From: Vibrio kanaloae
GTDB lineage: Bacteria; Pseudomonadota; Gammaproteobacteria; Enterobacterales; Vibrionaceae
DNA length: 64,000 nt
NCBI RefSeq assembly: GCF_024347535.1
Contig: NZ_AP025497.1
Location: forward strand, 3,038,001 to 3,102,000
Direction of reading: 5' to 3'
Shown: one piece after another, positions 26,201-35,001 of the stretch
Layout: the number at the start of each line of letters is the position of its first letter
Position numbering within the stretch: position 1 is the first letter of the stretch
Program-made: the position numbers and the translations under genes
Notes under the pieces: generated by a model
What the model was told of the DNA's origin: nothing
The model's input: the letters and a program-made list of their open reading frames with translations, nothing else
Databases searched by the model: none

Positions 26201-26446
26201 GGTACGGTATAGCTGATAAATTCGCTCTAAGTATTCCGTGTTTTGAGTACGCTTGCTATCGAGATAAACGACACGATAAGACAGGCCGTCACGGTCGAGT
26301 TCTTCAGCCAACCCTTCATGGAAATCATCTGTCCAGACAAAACCTTGATGATAAGAGTGAATGACCAATACATCTTTTGTCTGTGCTGAAGTAAAAACAC
26401 TCCAACACATCAAAACTAATAACAACGAAAATCGCACTGTATTCAC
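23300..26446 (-). CDS. Membrane sensor with periplasmic ABC-substrate-like, PAS, GGDEF and EAL domains
   Basis: The start is placed at the GTG 26446, which gives a signal peptide (VNTVRFSLLLVLMCW ... SAQ). The longest open frame begins at 26548, overlapping the divergent asnC start, and is unlikely. Domains in order: a periplasmic ABC-substrate-binding-like sensor (about 25-300), a transmembrane segment near 345, two PAS-like regions, GGDEF with intact GGDEF (near 694), and EAL with EILVRI, LEITETA, DDFGSG and KIDGLFV. Both enzymatic motifs look intact, so it could make or degrade cyclic di-GMP depending on its ligand. It is a single gene. Confidence 0.92.
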   Translation of the reverse strand: MNTVRFSLLLVLMCWSVFTSAQTKDVLVIHSYHQGFVWTDDFHEGLAEELDRDGLSYRVVYLDSKRTQNTEYLERIYQLYRTKLSHEEFTAVVVSDNNALNLMKRLAPELNGTPVIFGGINNFSPQMIEGLNATGITEDIDIASNVELIKRLQSTVEKIYVVTDHSVTGEAIRAQVDLFLEKRPEFSRLVEQYKPDSYQELMTFAQRADITKSLLFWAYYRDINGRVSSNEDWRQLNKKAQIPLYIVHDLGLGYGAIGGVIHRGKTQGRGTGQVLLNVLDNPDQPLPKVVAGAPEIKLDYQQISRWNLGAENEASVSFFNKPKPFLTRYRDEIQTIGLLFLTMSSVIAILVYYLNRLKKSERTSRQSQRLLESIFDQSLQFMGIIDEAGVLLSSNSKLHELLYNQGYKLGTPLQNHQHWEDSAKQRLKEYFISKDEHQALRFEAEVWCRDRGAMVLDISLKPMPISEGDDIQFLFEARDVTSGKLVENKLFQREANLKLYYDKQPVMMITLDGHNRIQQVNQFAEKLLGYSLKQLLGHRPREFYVDENAMTPRNILLQPQHKIRGVWRRDIEYRHADGSAIWIRENIRPLVESDQLLIVGEDITETHELSEKLEYQAQYDLLTDTFNRNHFEQELKKALKEVESHMRTHAMLFLDLDQLKVLNDTAGHEAGDAAILFSAKLLEDVLPYNALLARMGGDEFAVLIKDCTERDALNVCRSIISMMSENSFVWRDIRLNLTCSIGLRLIDHTASSPQMVHAQADAACHVAKEEGRNRYHLYHQDDEDLRRRHLEMESVNLVHEALANDRLELFAQRILGLDIDCEKMHFEILVRIKNVDGEYISPGIFMPASERYNIAHLIDRKVVSLTLSWLEQRPQVIDELGMCSINLSGHSMGNREFVEFLIDNLKNSSIPSHKICLEITETASMSNMKQAIKFFTRIKELGCMIALDDFGSGLSSFGYLKKLPVDIVKIDGLFVRDIDVNEMDHVMVRSINDLAKQMGKYTVAEFVENTQVIDKLLELGVNYAQGYIIGKPKPLEELVEELQQERFL

Positions 26447-26535
26447 CCTAACACTATAGTTACTGCTAATATTATCACCCTTGGCTATGATGTGTACTCT
26501 AGCCGGTATGTTTTCATTCAATCTAAGGATTACGC

Positions 26536-27000
26536 ATGTCCACAACAACCGCTCGTCTAGATGACCTAGACCGTGCCATTCTCAAAACTTTAATGGAAGA
26601 TGCGCGAACGCCTTATGCTGAAATGGCAAAGCAGTTTGATGTCAGCCCAGCCACGATTCATGTTCGTATCGAAAAGATGAGAGCGGCTGACATTATTGAG
26701 CGTACCGAGGTTGTGGTAAACACCAAAAAATTAGGTTACGACGTATGCTGCTTTATTGGCATCAATCTCAATGCCGCCCGCGATTACCATTCAGCCATCG
26801 ACAAGCTCAATGCTTTAGAGGAAGTGGTAGAGGCGTACTACACCACAGGCGCCTATAATATTTTTGTCAAATTGATGTGTAAATCGATCGAAGAACTGCA
26901 GTTTGTATTGATCGATAAGCTGCAAGCGATCGATGAAGTTCAGTCGACCGAGACCCTGATTTCATTGCAGAACCCTATCAATCGCAATGTGAATCCATAG
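26536..27000 (+). CDS. asnC: AsnC, Lrp-family regulator of asparagine synthesis
   Basis: The 154-aa protein has an N-terminal winged helix (LDRAILKTLMEDARTPYAEM) and a C-terminal ligand-binding RAM domain. It is almost co-linear with E. coli AsnC, including EAYYTTGAYNIFVKLMC and QSTETLISLQNPI. It senses asparagine and acts on asnA in E. coli. Here it stands alone, divergent from the GGDEF-EAL gene, with a terminator right behind it. Confidence 0.94.
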   Translation: MSTTTARLDDLDRAILKTLMEDARTPYAEMAKQFDVSPATIHVRIEKMRAADIIERTEVVVNTKKLGYDVCCFIGINLNAARDYHSAIDKLNALEEVVEAYYTTGAYNIFVKLMCKSIEELQFVLIDKLQAIDEVQSTETLISLQNPINRNVNP

Positions 27001-27029
27001 CATTGATTCAGCTTAATGTAGACAAAAAA

Positions 27030-27056
27030 AGAGCCTCTAACGTAGAGGCTCTTTTC
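27030..27056. terminator. Terminator after asnC
   Basis: The 8-bp stem GAGCCTCT with AGAGGCTC (27031-27051) is preceded by an A run and followed by TTTT. It is likely bidirectional toward prlC. Confidence 0.88.
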
Positions 27057-27132
27057 GCTATTAACTCGTAATGAAAGCTAATTAACTCGCAATAGAACTA
27101 AGCAACTACCACCGTTACGGAAATGATAGCAA

Positions 27133-29175
27133 TTACGCGTTGATTCCCGCATGACGCAACATTGCATCAATGTTTGGCTCACGACCTCGGAAGCGTTTGA
27201 ATAGCTCCATTGGCTCTTCACTGCCACCCATTTCAAGGATGTTACTCAGAAAGCGATTACCGGTTTCTGTATTGAAGATGCCTTCTTCTTCAAATGCAGA
27301 GAACGCATCGGCTGAAAGCACTTCTGCCCATAGATAGCTGTAGTAACCTGCACTGTAGCCACCAGCAAAGATGTGGCCAAAGCTATGCGAGAAACGGTTC
27401 CAATCAAGGCTTGGTAGTACCGATACCTTAGATTTCACATCGGCTAGCGTCTCTAATACGCGAGCCCCCACTTCTGGATCGTATTCTGTGTGTAGCGTGA
27501 AATCGAACAAACCAAACTCTAGCTGACGCAGGATAAACATTGCAGATTGGAAGTTCTTCGCCGCTAGCATCTTCTCGAGCATCTCTTTTGGTAAGGCTTC
27601 ACCCGTTTCGAAATGACCAGAGATAAACGACAGCGCCTCTTCTTCCCAACACCAGTTCTCTAGGAATTGACTTGGCAGCTCAACGGCATCCCAAGGCACA
27701 CCATTAATACCCGAAACTGCACCCGCTTCTACTTGCGTCAGCATGTGGTGGATACCGTGACCGAATTCGTGGAATAAGGTCACTACTTCATCGTGAGTAA
27801 ACAGTGCTGGCTTATCACCAACTGGCTTGTTGAAGTTACACGTTAGGTAAGCAACTGGCGTTTGTAGCTCGCCAGATTCGGTAATACGACGACCACGACA
27901 GTCATCCATCCAAGCACCACCACGTTTGTGCTCACGTGCGTATAGGTCTAGATAGAAGCTACCGCGCAGTGCGCCAGTCGCGTCAAAGATATCAAAGAAG
28001 CGCACTGAGTCATGCCATGTGTCGACACCTTCACGCTCTGTTACCGACATACCAAACACACGGTTTAGTACCTCAAACAGGCCTGATACAACATTGGATT
28101 CAGGGAAGTAAGGGCGAAGCTCTTCATCAGAGATCTCAAATAGATTCTGCTTCTGTTTTTCGCTGTAGTAAGCAATGTCCCATAGGTTTAGCTCAGACAC
28201 ACCAAACTCTTTCTCAGCAAACTGACGTAGCTCTTCGACTTCGCGCTCACCTTGTGGTTTCGCTTTTACGGCTAGGTCATTGAGGAAACCGAGCACTTGA
28301 TCCGGCGTTTCAGCCATTTTGGTCGACAGTGATTTTTCGCTGTAGGTGTTGAAGCCAAGCATGCGTGCAACTTCGTGACGCAGTTTAAGTTGCTCGGTGA
28401 TGATCTCTGTGTTGTCCCACTTACCTGCATTTGGACCACGATCAGAAGCACGCGTTACGTACGCTTCATAAAGCTCTTTACGCAGTTCTTGGTTATCACA
28501 GTAAGTCATCACAGGTAGGTATGATGGGATATCTAGAGTCAGTAGGTAACCTTCTTGCTCTTTAGACTCCGCCGCTGCTTTCGCTGCAGCTAACGCAGAT
28601 TCAGGCATGCCCGCCAGTTCAGCCACGTCTGTGATCTGCTTGCTCCAACCCATGGTTGCATCAAGTACATTATTCGAGAATTGAGAACCTAGCTCAGACA
28701 TGCGCTTGCTGATCTCGCCGTAACGATGCTGTTCGTCTGCAGGTAAGCCAATGCCCGACAGTTCGAAGTCGCGCAGTGCGTCAGTAATGGTTTTTTGCTG
28801 AGCTCGATTCAGTGCCGAGAATGCTTCACTCGCCTTGATCGCTTTGTACGCTTCAAACAAACCTTTGTGTTGACCCACCCAAGTACCGTATTCAGATAGA
28901 GCAGGCAAACAGCTCTCATACGCGTCACGTAGCTCATCACTGTTCACGACAGAATTCATATGGCTTACAGGTGACCAAATGCGGCTTAAACGATCGTCCA
29001 CTTCTTCAATCGGAGCAACGAGGTTGTCCCAGCTTGGTGAAGTATTACCTTCAAGTACTTGTTCTATCTTGTTGCGACACGCTTCAATCACTTGCTCAAC
29101 TGCTGGCTTAACGTGCTCAGGCTTGATTTGTGAAAACGGAGGTAAGTCCGTGAAGGTTAATAGCGGATTAGACAT
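27133..29175 (-). CDS. prlC: Oligopeptidase A
   Basis: The 680-aa M3 metallopeptidase has its zinc site HEFGHGIHH near residue 470. It starts MSNPLLTFTDLPPFSQIKPE as in E. coli PrlC (680 aa). It degrades short peptides, including cleaved signal peptides, in the cytoplasm. It is divergent from rlmJ, as in many gammaproteobacteria where the two are adjacent. No anomalies. Confidence 0.97.
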   Translation of the reverse strand: MSNPLLTFTDLPPFSQIKPEHVKPAVEQVIEACRNKIEQVLEGNTSPSWDNLVAPIEEVDDRLSRIWSPVSHMNSVVNSDELRDAYESCLPALSEYGTWVGQHKGLFEAYKAIKASEAFSALNRAQQKTITDALRDFELSGIGLPADEQHRYGEISKRMSELGSQFSNNVLDATMGWSKQITDVAELAGMPESALAAAKAAAESKEQEGYLLTLDIPSYLPVMTYCDNQELRKELYEAYVTRASDRGPNAGKWDNTEIITEQLKLRHEVARMLGFNTYSEKSLSTKMAETPDQVLGFLNDLAVKAKPQGEREVEELRQFAEKEFGVSELNLWDIAYYSEKQKQNLFEISDEELRPYFPESNVVSGLFEVLNRVFGMSVTEREGVDTWHDSVRFFDIFDATGALRGSFYLDLYAREHKRGGAWMDDCRGRRITESGELQTPVAYLTCNFNKPVGDKPALFTHDEVVTLFHEFGHGIHHMLTQVEAGAVSGINGVPWDAVELPSQFLENWCWEEEALSFISGHFETGEALPKEMLEKMLAAKNFQSAMFILRQLEFGLFDFTLHTEYDPEVGARVLETLADVKSKVSVLPSLDWNRFSHSFGHIFAGGYSAGYYSYLWAEVLSADAFSAFEEEGIFNTETGNRFLSNILEMGGSEEPMELFKRFRGREPNIDAMLRHAGINA

Positions 29176-29454
29176 ATAAACATTCCTTTGGCTTTAGAGA
29201 CTTTCGTCTTTTTTGTAATGAGGTCGTCTTACAGTCATCAGGCTAAGGGTCGCCTAAAAAAATCACCTGCGAATAGTTATTAAATAGTGCCCAACAAGGC
29301 AAATTTCAATAGTAGAACCAATAACTAACTGCATATTGCGAACGACTGTTCCTGAATTGTTCGAGAATTTATAGTCCATTGAGGGTTATAATAGTCAGAT
29401 TCACCCCACCTACACTAACCACACTCTAAATCGAGAGTGTTACGAGAGTTTAAT

Positions 29455-30294
29455 TTGTTAAGTTATCGCCACAGCTTCCACGCGGGCAACCATGCCGACG
29501 TAGTAAAGCATATCGTACAGAGCCTTATTCTTAATTCTTTGAAACAGAAAGATAAGCCTTTTGTTTATCATGACACTCACTCTGGTGTAGGTCGTTACGA
29601 CTTAACGCATGAATGGTCTGAAAAAACCGGTGAATACAAGCAAGGTATTGCACGCGTCTGGGAACAAACAGAACTTCCTGAAGACATTCAAAGCTACCTT
29701 GAGTCTATCTCAGCACTCAACAATGGCGAAAAACTGCGTTTCTACCCGGGCTCTCCACGTGTTGCCCGCGCGCACCTGCGCGACCAAGACCGCATGGTAC
29801 TGACTGAGCTTCACCCAGCCGATCACCCTCTGCTTGAGCAAGAGTTCCACCGCGATCGTCAGGTATCTATCTACAAAGAAGATGGCTTCCAACGCCTAAA
29901 AGGCAGCCTGCCACCTAAAGAACGTCGTGGTTTGGTACTTATCGACCCACCTTACGAGCTGGCAAAAGAGTATCGCGATGTGGTGACTGCGATTGCTCAA
30001 AGTCATAAGCGCTGGGCAACCGGTATCTACGCAATTTGGTACCCGGTAGTAAACCGCTGTGATATAGAAGATATGATCGAAGGACTGGAAGGATTAGGCA
30101 TCAACAAGATTCTACAAATCGAACTGGGCGTATCACCAGATACCAACGAGCGTGGCATGACAGCATCAGGCATGATTGTTATCAACCCGCCTTGGAAGCT
30201 AGAAAGCCAAATGAACGAGATTCTTCCATTCTTGAAGGAAGCAATTGCGCCGGCGACCGGTCACTTCAAAGTAGAGTGGATCGTACCCGAGTAA
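29455..30294 (+). CDS. rlmJ: 23S rRNA (adenine-2030 N6) methyltransferase RlmJ
   Basis: The start is placed at the TTG 29455, giving 279 aa beginning MLSYRHSFHAGNHADV, the same opening and length as E. coli RlmJ (280 aa). The in-frame GTG at 29437 would add six residues. SAM-binding and catalytic motifs are visible (HDTHSGVGRYDL, LIDPPYE). It modifies A2030 of 23S rRNA. It is divergent from prlC and upstream of gorA. Confidence 0.95.
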   Translation: MLSYRHSFHAGNHADVVKHIVQSLILNSLKQKDKPFVYHDTHSGVGRYDLTHEWSEKTGEYKQGIARVWEQTELPEDIQSYLESISALNNGEKLRFYPGSPRVARAHLRDQDRMVLTELHPADHPLLEQEFHRDRQVSIYKEDGFQRLKGSLPPKERRGLVLIDPPYELAKEYRDVVTAIAQSHKRWATGIYAIWYPVVNRCDIEDMIEGLEGLGINKILQIELGVSPDTNERGMTASGMIVINPPWKLESQMNEILPFLKEAIAPATGHFKVEWIVPE

Positions 30295-30482
30295 TCTCGA
30301 ACTTAACGTCATAATCTAACGAATATTCAGCAGATTGTGACGTACACGAATAAATTTCAAACAGGGTGATTGAGTTCAACCGATCTGCCCTCAATATAAT
30401 AATTAGACAATTTAAGAATCTATAGGACGTAGGTATCCAGTGCGCTCACTGTAACTACAGCCTTCAATAAATGGAGAAAGTA

Positions 30483-31841
30483 ATGGCAACTCATTTTGAT
30501 TACATCTGTATCGGCGGCGGTTCAGGCGGCATCGCATCAGCTAACCGCGCAGCTATGCACGGTGCAAAAGTTGCACTTATCGAGGCACAAGACCTTGGTG
30601 GTACATGTGTAAACGTTGGTTGTGTTCCTAAAAAAGTAATGTGGCACGGTGCTCAGGTTGCTGAAGCGATCAACCTATATTCGGAAGATTACGGCTTCGA
30701 CGTTGAGGTAAAAGGCTTCAACTGGAGTAAGTTGGTTGAAAACCGCCAAGCGTACATTGGTCGTATCCACCAATCTTACGATCGCGTTTTGGGTAACAAC
30801 AAAATAAACGTAATCAAGGGCTTCGCTAAGTTCGTTGACGAGAAGACTGTTGAAGTAAACGGCGAACACTACACTGCAGATCACATCCTGATCGCAGTAG
30901 GTGGTCGTCCAACGATTCCAAACATCCCAGGCGCAGAATACGGCATCGACTCAAACGGTTTCTTCGATCTAATGGAGCAACCAAAACGTGTTGCTGTTAT
31001 CGGTGCAGGTTACATCGCAGTAGAAATCGCAGGCGTACTAAGTGCACTTGGCACAGAAACACACCTGTTCTGCCGTAAAGAGTCTCCACTACGTAGCTTC
31101 GACCCAATGATCATCGAAACATTGGTTGAAGTAATGGAAGCGGAAGGCCCAACACTTCACACACACTCAGTACCTAAAGAAGTTGTGAAAGAAGCAGACG
31201 GCACGCTGACTCTACACCTAGAGAACGGCAACACTCAAAACGTTGACCACCTAATCTGGGCTATCGGCCGTCACCCAGCGACTGACGCTATCAACCTAGC
31301 GTCAACTGGCGTTGAAACTAACGACCGTGGCTACATCAAAGTAGACGAGTTCCAAGCAACGAATGTTCCTGGCATCTACTGTGTTGGCGATATCATGGAA
31401 GGCGGTATCGAGCTAACACCTGTAGCCGTTAAAGCAGGTCGTCAGCTTTCTGAGCGTCTATTCAACGGTCAAACCAACGCTAAGATGGACTACAAGCTCG
31501 TTCCTACTGTTGTATTCAGCCACCCACCTATCGGCACAATTGGTCTAACGACTCAAGAAGCTGAAGAGCAATACGGCAAAGACAACATCAAGGTATACAC
31601 GTCTGGCTTCACTGCTATGTACACAGCAGTAACCAAGCACCGTCAACCTTGTAAGATGAAGCTAGTATGTGCTGGTGAAGAAGAGACAGTCGTTGGCCTA
31701 CACGGCATCGGTTTCACGGTTGACGAAATGATTCAAGGCTTCGGCGTTGCAATGAAGATGGGCGCAACCAAAGCAGACTTCGACTCTGTTGTAGCGATTC
31801 ACCCAACGGGCTCTGAAGAGTTTGTTACCATGAGGGGTTAG
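30483..31841 (+). CDS. gorA: Glutathione reductase; 3' end altered by island insertion
   Basis: The 452-aa flavoenzyme has FAD motif [14 protein letters not shown], redox disulfide [13 protein letters not shown] (Cys at about 42 and 47), NADPH motif [13 protein letters not shown], and the C-terminal HPTGSEEF with the catalytic His. The start at 30483 follows a GGAGAAAG site; the upstream ATG at 30471 has none. It reduces GSSG with NADPH. The protein ends VTMRG-stop, whereas the expected end is VTMR-stop. The extra Gly and the TAG come from the island inserted at 31825-31834, and the original AGA-TAA end is at 54775-54780. Confidence 0.96.
   Translation: MATHFDYICIGGGSGGIASANRAAMHGAKVALIEAQDLGGTCVNVGCVPKKVMWHGAQVAEAINLYSEDYGFDVEVKGFNWSKLVENRQAYIGRIHQSYDRVLGNNKINVIKGFAKFVDEKTVEVNGEHYTADHILIAVGGRPTIPNIPGAEYGIDSNGFFDLMEQPKRVAVIGAGYIAVEIAGVLSALGTETHLFCRKESPLRSFDPMIIETLVEVMEAEGPTLHTHSVPKEVVKEADGTLTLHLENGNTQNVDHLIWAIGRHPATDAINLASTGVETNDRGYIKVDEFQATNVPGIYCVGDIMEGGIELTPVAVKAGRQLSERLFNGQTNAKMDYKLVPTVVFSHPPIGTIGLTTQEAEEQYGKDNIKVYTSGFTAMYTAVTKHRQPCKMKLVCAGEEETVVGLHGIGFTVDEMIQGFGVAMKMGATKADFDSVVAIHPTGSEEFVTMRG
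31825..31834. repeat. Left attachment repeat of the gorA-linked island (TTACCATGAG)
   Basis: These 10 bases at the last Val-Thr-Met-Arg codons of gorA are repeated exactly at 54767-54776, where they are followed by ATAA, the expected gorA ending. Confidence 0.9.
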
Positions 31842-31888
31842 TGTAGGAAAAGCATCTTACACAGGTAAGTAAATCTGGAAAATAATTA

Positions 31889-31927
31889 ATCACTGTCCAT
31901 ACTGCATACATGGACAGTGATCTTTTT
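31889..31927 (+). terminator. Island-supplied terminator for gorA
   Basis: A perfect 12-bp stem (ATCACTGTCCAT at 31889-31900 with 31910-31921) and a 9-base loop are followed by a T-rich tract. It lies 47 bp after the altered gorA stop and before the recombinase genes. Confidence 0.8.
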
Positions 31928-31938
31928 CAGGATATTTT

Positions 31939-33263
31939 ATGACATACCTTGTACATTCCAGCGATGTCTCCAAAGAGACTGAGCTACAAAAACTGGATGA
32001 TGGCTCATTCCATTGCCAACCCACAAATGACAATATCGGTTCGCTGCACACACTCTTTTCGCAAGATGGCATATTCAATCACGAAGCCAACAGCTATCTG
32101 TTCATCTCAAGGCCGTAAAGAAAGCGGAAGACCTATCCCCTTGCGCGCAGGCCCTGCGTGCCTACTACCAGTTTCTTGAAGACAAGGGGCTAGATTGGGA
32201 TAAATTCCCACCTATCAAACGGCTCAAACCGACCTATCTGTTCCGCTCCCACCTACTCAAGCAAATTAAGCAAGGCGAGCTTGCCCACAGCACAGCCAGC
32301 GTTCGTATGCACCAAATCGTCAATTACTATAAATGGCTGATGCACGATGGTTATCTACACATTAAAAATGAGAAGGAAGCCCCATTCAAAATGGAGTTTG
32401 TCTCTGTTCAGAATACTGGGATGCTTGCTCATATATCCCCAACCTTCATTGTTGAGACCAGTGATCTACGCATAAAGGTACCCAGAGATGCGGATAGCAA
32501 AAACATCAGACCGCTTTCCCCGTTAAGTCGAGATGCCCTGAGCATTTTGACTAAATATCTCCTGCAAACATCTGAAGAGCTGCGCTTACAAGCCTTGCTC
32601 GCGATTGATACAGGCATGCGAGTTGAAGAAGTAGCAACACTAACGCTAGATGCGCTAGATACCGCAACCCCACTTGCTGAGAGCGAGCATCGCCTAGAAA
32701 TTCAATTATGCCCCCGCTCAACAGGGGTGCAAACCAAGTTTCTAAAAACCCGGTCTGTCGAAATTTCATCGGATTTGCTTCAATCATTGAATGAATACCG
32801 AACTTCAGAGCGCCGCCTGAAGCGTATCGCCAAACTGAGTGAGAAAATTGAGCAGTTGGATTGCGACGCCCCTTCTTTCGTCCAGAAGACCATTGAAATA
32901 CTGGAGCGCTGTAAACGTCACGAACCACTATTTGTTAGCCAGCAAAGCAACCCTACTACAGGGAAATCCATTGAAGCTCGGTGGGTTGAGTTCAGAGCCG
33001 AAATAAAAAAGACAGAGCCTTCATTCTCTCATCGTTTCCATGATTTACGCGCCACCTATGGCACCTACCGCCTCAGCGACTTACTAGAGGCTAAATTACC
33101 CGTTTCTGAATGTATGGATCTTCTAATGGGCTGGATGGGACATAAAAACGAATCAACCACTTGGAAATACCTACGCTTTTTAGAGCGCAAAGAAGCCTTT
33201 AAGGTAAAGTTTGGCATTCTTGATAGCATCATGCACGAAGCGCTTGGAGGTAACGATGAGTAA
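31939..33263 (+). pseudogene. GMT-type tyrosine recombinase, frameshifted
   Basis: An ATG at 31939 opens a frame that ends at a TAA at 32116-32118. The continuation is one frame away from about 32103 (HLKAVKKAEDLSPCAQALRA) and runs to 33263. Joined, it would give about 440 aa: an N-terminal SAM-like domain and a C-terminal tyrosine recombinase domain with all catalytic residues (GMRVEEV, a Lys in KFLKTRS, HDLRATYG, MGHKN ... WKYL). It could be the GmtY-type protein. The shift is equivalent to two extra bases (TT) or one missing base near 32100; sequencing error is possible. The C-terminal catalytic part could still be made from the ATG at 32307. Confidence 0.8.
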
Positions 33264-35001
33264 TCTCTCCTATCTAAGTCGCTGGGACCCTAAGCTTTGC
33301 ATTCAACTAAATACGGAAGATAACCACCTTGCTGACTTTAACCGCTTTTTGGTTAAAGGCATTCCACCTACACAACAATTACAACAAGGTGTTCAATTTG
33401 AAGATGCAGACCGTGAAAGATTTGCCCTTCAATTGAAAGATATGTTTGATGAAGTCATTGAGGAAGGAGGTAGCCATAATTCGCTCTACGATAACTTTAG
33501 TGAAACTTCTTTATATCTTCGATGGTGTGATGGGCAAAGCTCTCAAGCTTTCAGTCAAAGCTCATTAGAGGGTTTTATGACACACCTGCAAACTAGGGTC
33601 ATGCTAGGAGAGATAAAAAGTAGTTCTTATAAATTAAGGTGTTCTAGAATGGTCACACTATTTACTCGATATCTAGATTTACCACACCACTATTTTGATA
33701 ACGTAGTCATTATGGATGATGCCGATAGAGAGCCTTTTGAAGCCTATGCTCGTAGCGACTTAAACCAAATCCTTCCATTTTTAAGACGTTTGTTTAATCA
33801 AACCTACGAACAATTTATTAAAGGCCCTGACAAGCATATTCAAGCGCATAAAAGCATACCAACCATGACCTTTAAGTGGAAAGGTGAGGATTATCTACTT
33901 TGTGGTGGAATCACAAAGATGATGTGTGCGGCAACCTACTTGCTGGCTTATTACACTTACGCTAACACAAGTGATTTATTCAAACTGCAACAACCTAAAA
34001 ATGCATCCACTTCATTAGGTGAAACCTGGTACACAATGCCCGCTTTTAAGCGTCGAGCTTTCAAAACGATTCAAGTTGAAATGGGAGGGCATGAACTAGA
34101 AATTCCAAAATATGCCATGAAATTTTTCGATAAATTACTCAATGCCTCACAGAGGCTTAGCATAGATGAGAACGCCACTTTACTTCAAACCATTGCCTCT
34201 AAAAAGGTGCAACCGTTAAAGAGTAGAACCCTACATAGCTTCTTGCAACGTTGGGTAGAAAAGCATTTTACCTTCACAGACCAAACAGGGAGGCGTTTAC
34301 GCCCTGCAATCAGCCGCTTCCGTGAAACGGGCTCTCAGTTAACCACGTATCATCAGGGTGAAATGGTTAACGATATCATGTTAAATAATGCACCTAATAC
34401 TCGCAAGAAGCATTACAGTAAAGGCAATGAACTCGCAAATAAAGGCATGATGCAAGATGTGATGTCGATTAGAGAGGAGCAAGTTAAAACTGGTGTAAAA
34501 ACCAAGCAAGCACAGGAGAATTTAGGGATAGATGTCTTGGTGGTTGAGGCCGAAAATAAAAGCAACATCCCTAATTTAAGTCGAACTCCTAACGGAGCCA
34601 GTTGCGCTGACCCATTTGGTGGAAAATCAAAAAAATATACAAAGAAAGCTCAAAAAAGAGGACTTGCTGAAGAAGGTGAGCGATTAGCATGTGCTGACCT
34701 TTTAGGATGCTTTGGTTGTCCAGACCAAGTGGTTGTTCAATCGGTTGCTGATATCTGGTGTCTGCTCTCATTTAAAGCTTGTATCGAAGAATCTTTATAC
34801 CTTCACTTAGATGCCAGCCATTATCGAAAAAACTTTGAAAATGTCGTGAAGTTTATCGAGTTAAAGATACTCCCCAATATTAATAAACGCACCTTAAAAC
34901 AAGCTGAAGCCAAACTGGACGATGATGCCCGTCACCCCTTGTGGGATGATAGCGAATCTATCCTTGGCCTTATACCTGAATCAACTAATGAGGTGCAGTA
35001 A
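33256..35001 (+). CDS. Divergent tyrosine-recombinase-like protein of the GMT-like module
   Basis: From the ATG at 33256, overlapping the previous stop by 8 bases, the protein is 581 aa. A region near residues 355-400 (ISRFRETGSQ ... NNAPNTRKKHYSKG) looks like the end of a tyrosine recombinase domain, with a candidate catalytic Tyr. A Cys-rich segment follows (ACADLLGCFGCPDQ), perhaps a metal site. The catalytic set is not complete by eye. Overlapping genes on both sides show one operon. Which GMT protein this is, if any, I cannot say. Confidence 0.75.
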   Translation: MSNLSYLSRWDPKLCIQLNTEDNHLADFNRFLVKGIPPTQQLQQGVQFEDADRERFALQLKDMFDEVIEEGGSHNSLYDNFSETSLYLRWCDGQSSQAFSQSSLEGFMTHLQTRVMLGEIKSSSYKLRCSRMVTLFTRYLDLPHHYFDNVVIMDDADREPFEAYARSDLNQILPFLRRLFNQTYEQFIKGPDKHIQAHKSIPTMTFKWKGEDYLLCGGITKMMCAATYLLAYYTYANTSDLFKLQQPKNASTSLGETWYTMPAFKRRAFKTIQVEMGGHELEIPKYAMKFFDKLLNASQRLSIDENATLLQTIASKKVQPLKSRTLHSFLQRWVEKHFTFTDQTGRRLRPAISRFRETGSQLTTYHQGEMVNDIMLNNAPNTRKKHYSKGNELANKGMMQDVMSIREEQVKTGVKTKQAQENLGIDVLVVEAENKSNIPNLSRTPNGASCADPFGGKSKKYTKKAQKRGLAEEGERLACADLLGCFGCPDQVVVQSVADIWCLLSFKACIEESLYLHLDASHYRKNFENVVKFIELKILPNINKRTLKQAEAKLDDDARHPLWDDSESILGLIPESTNEVQ

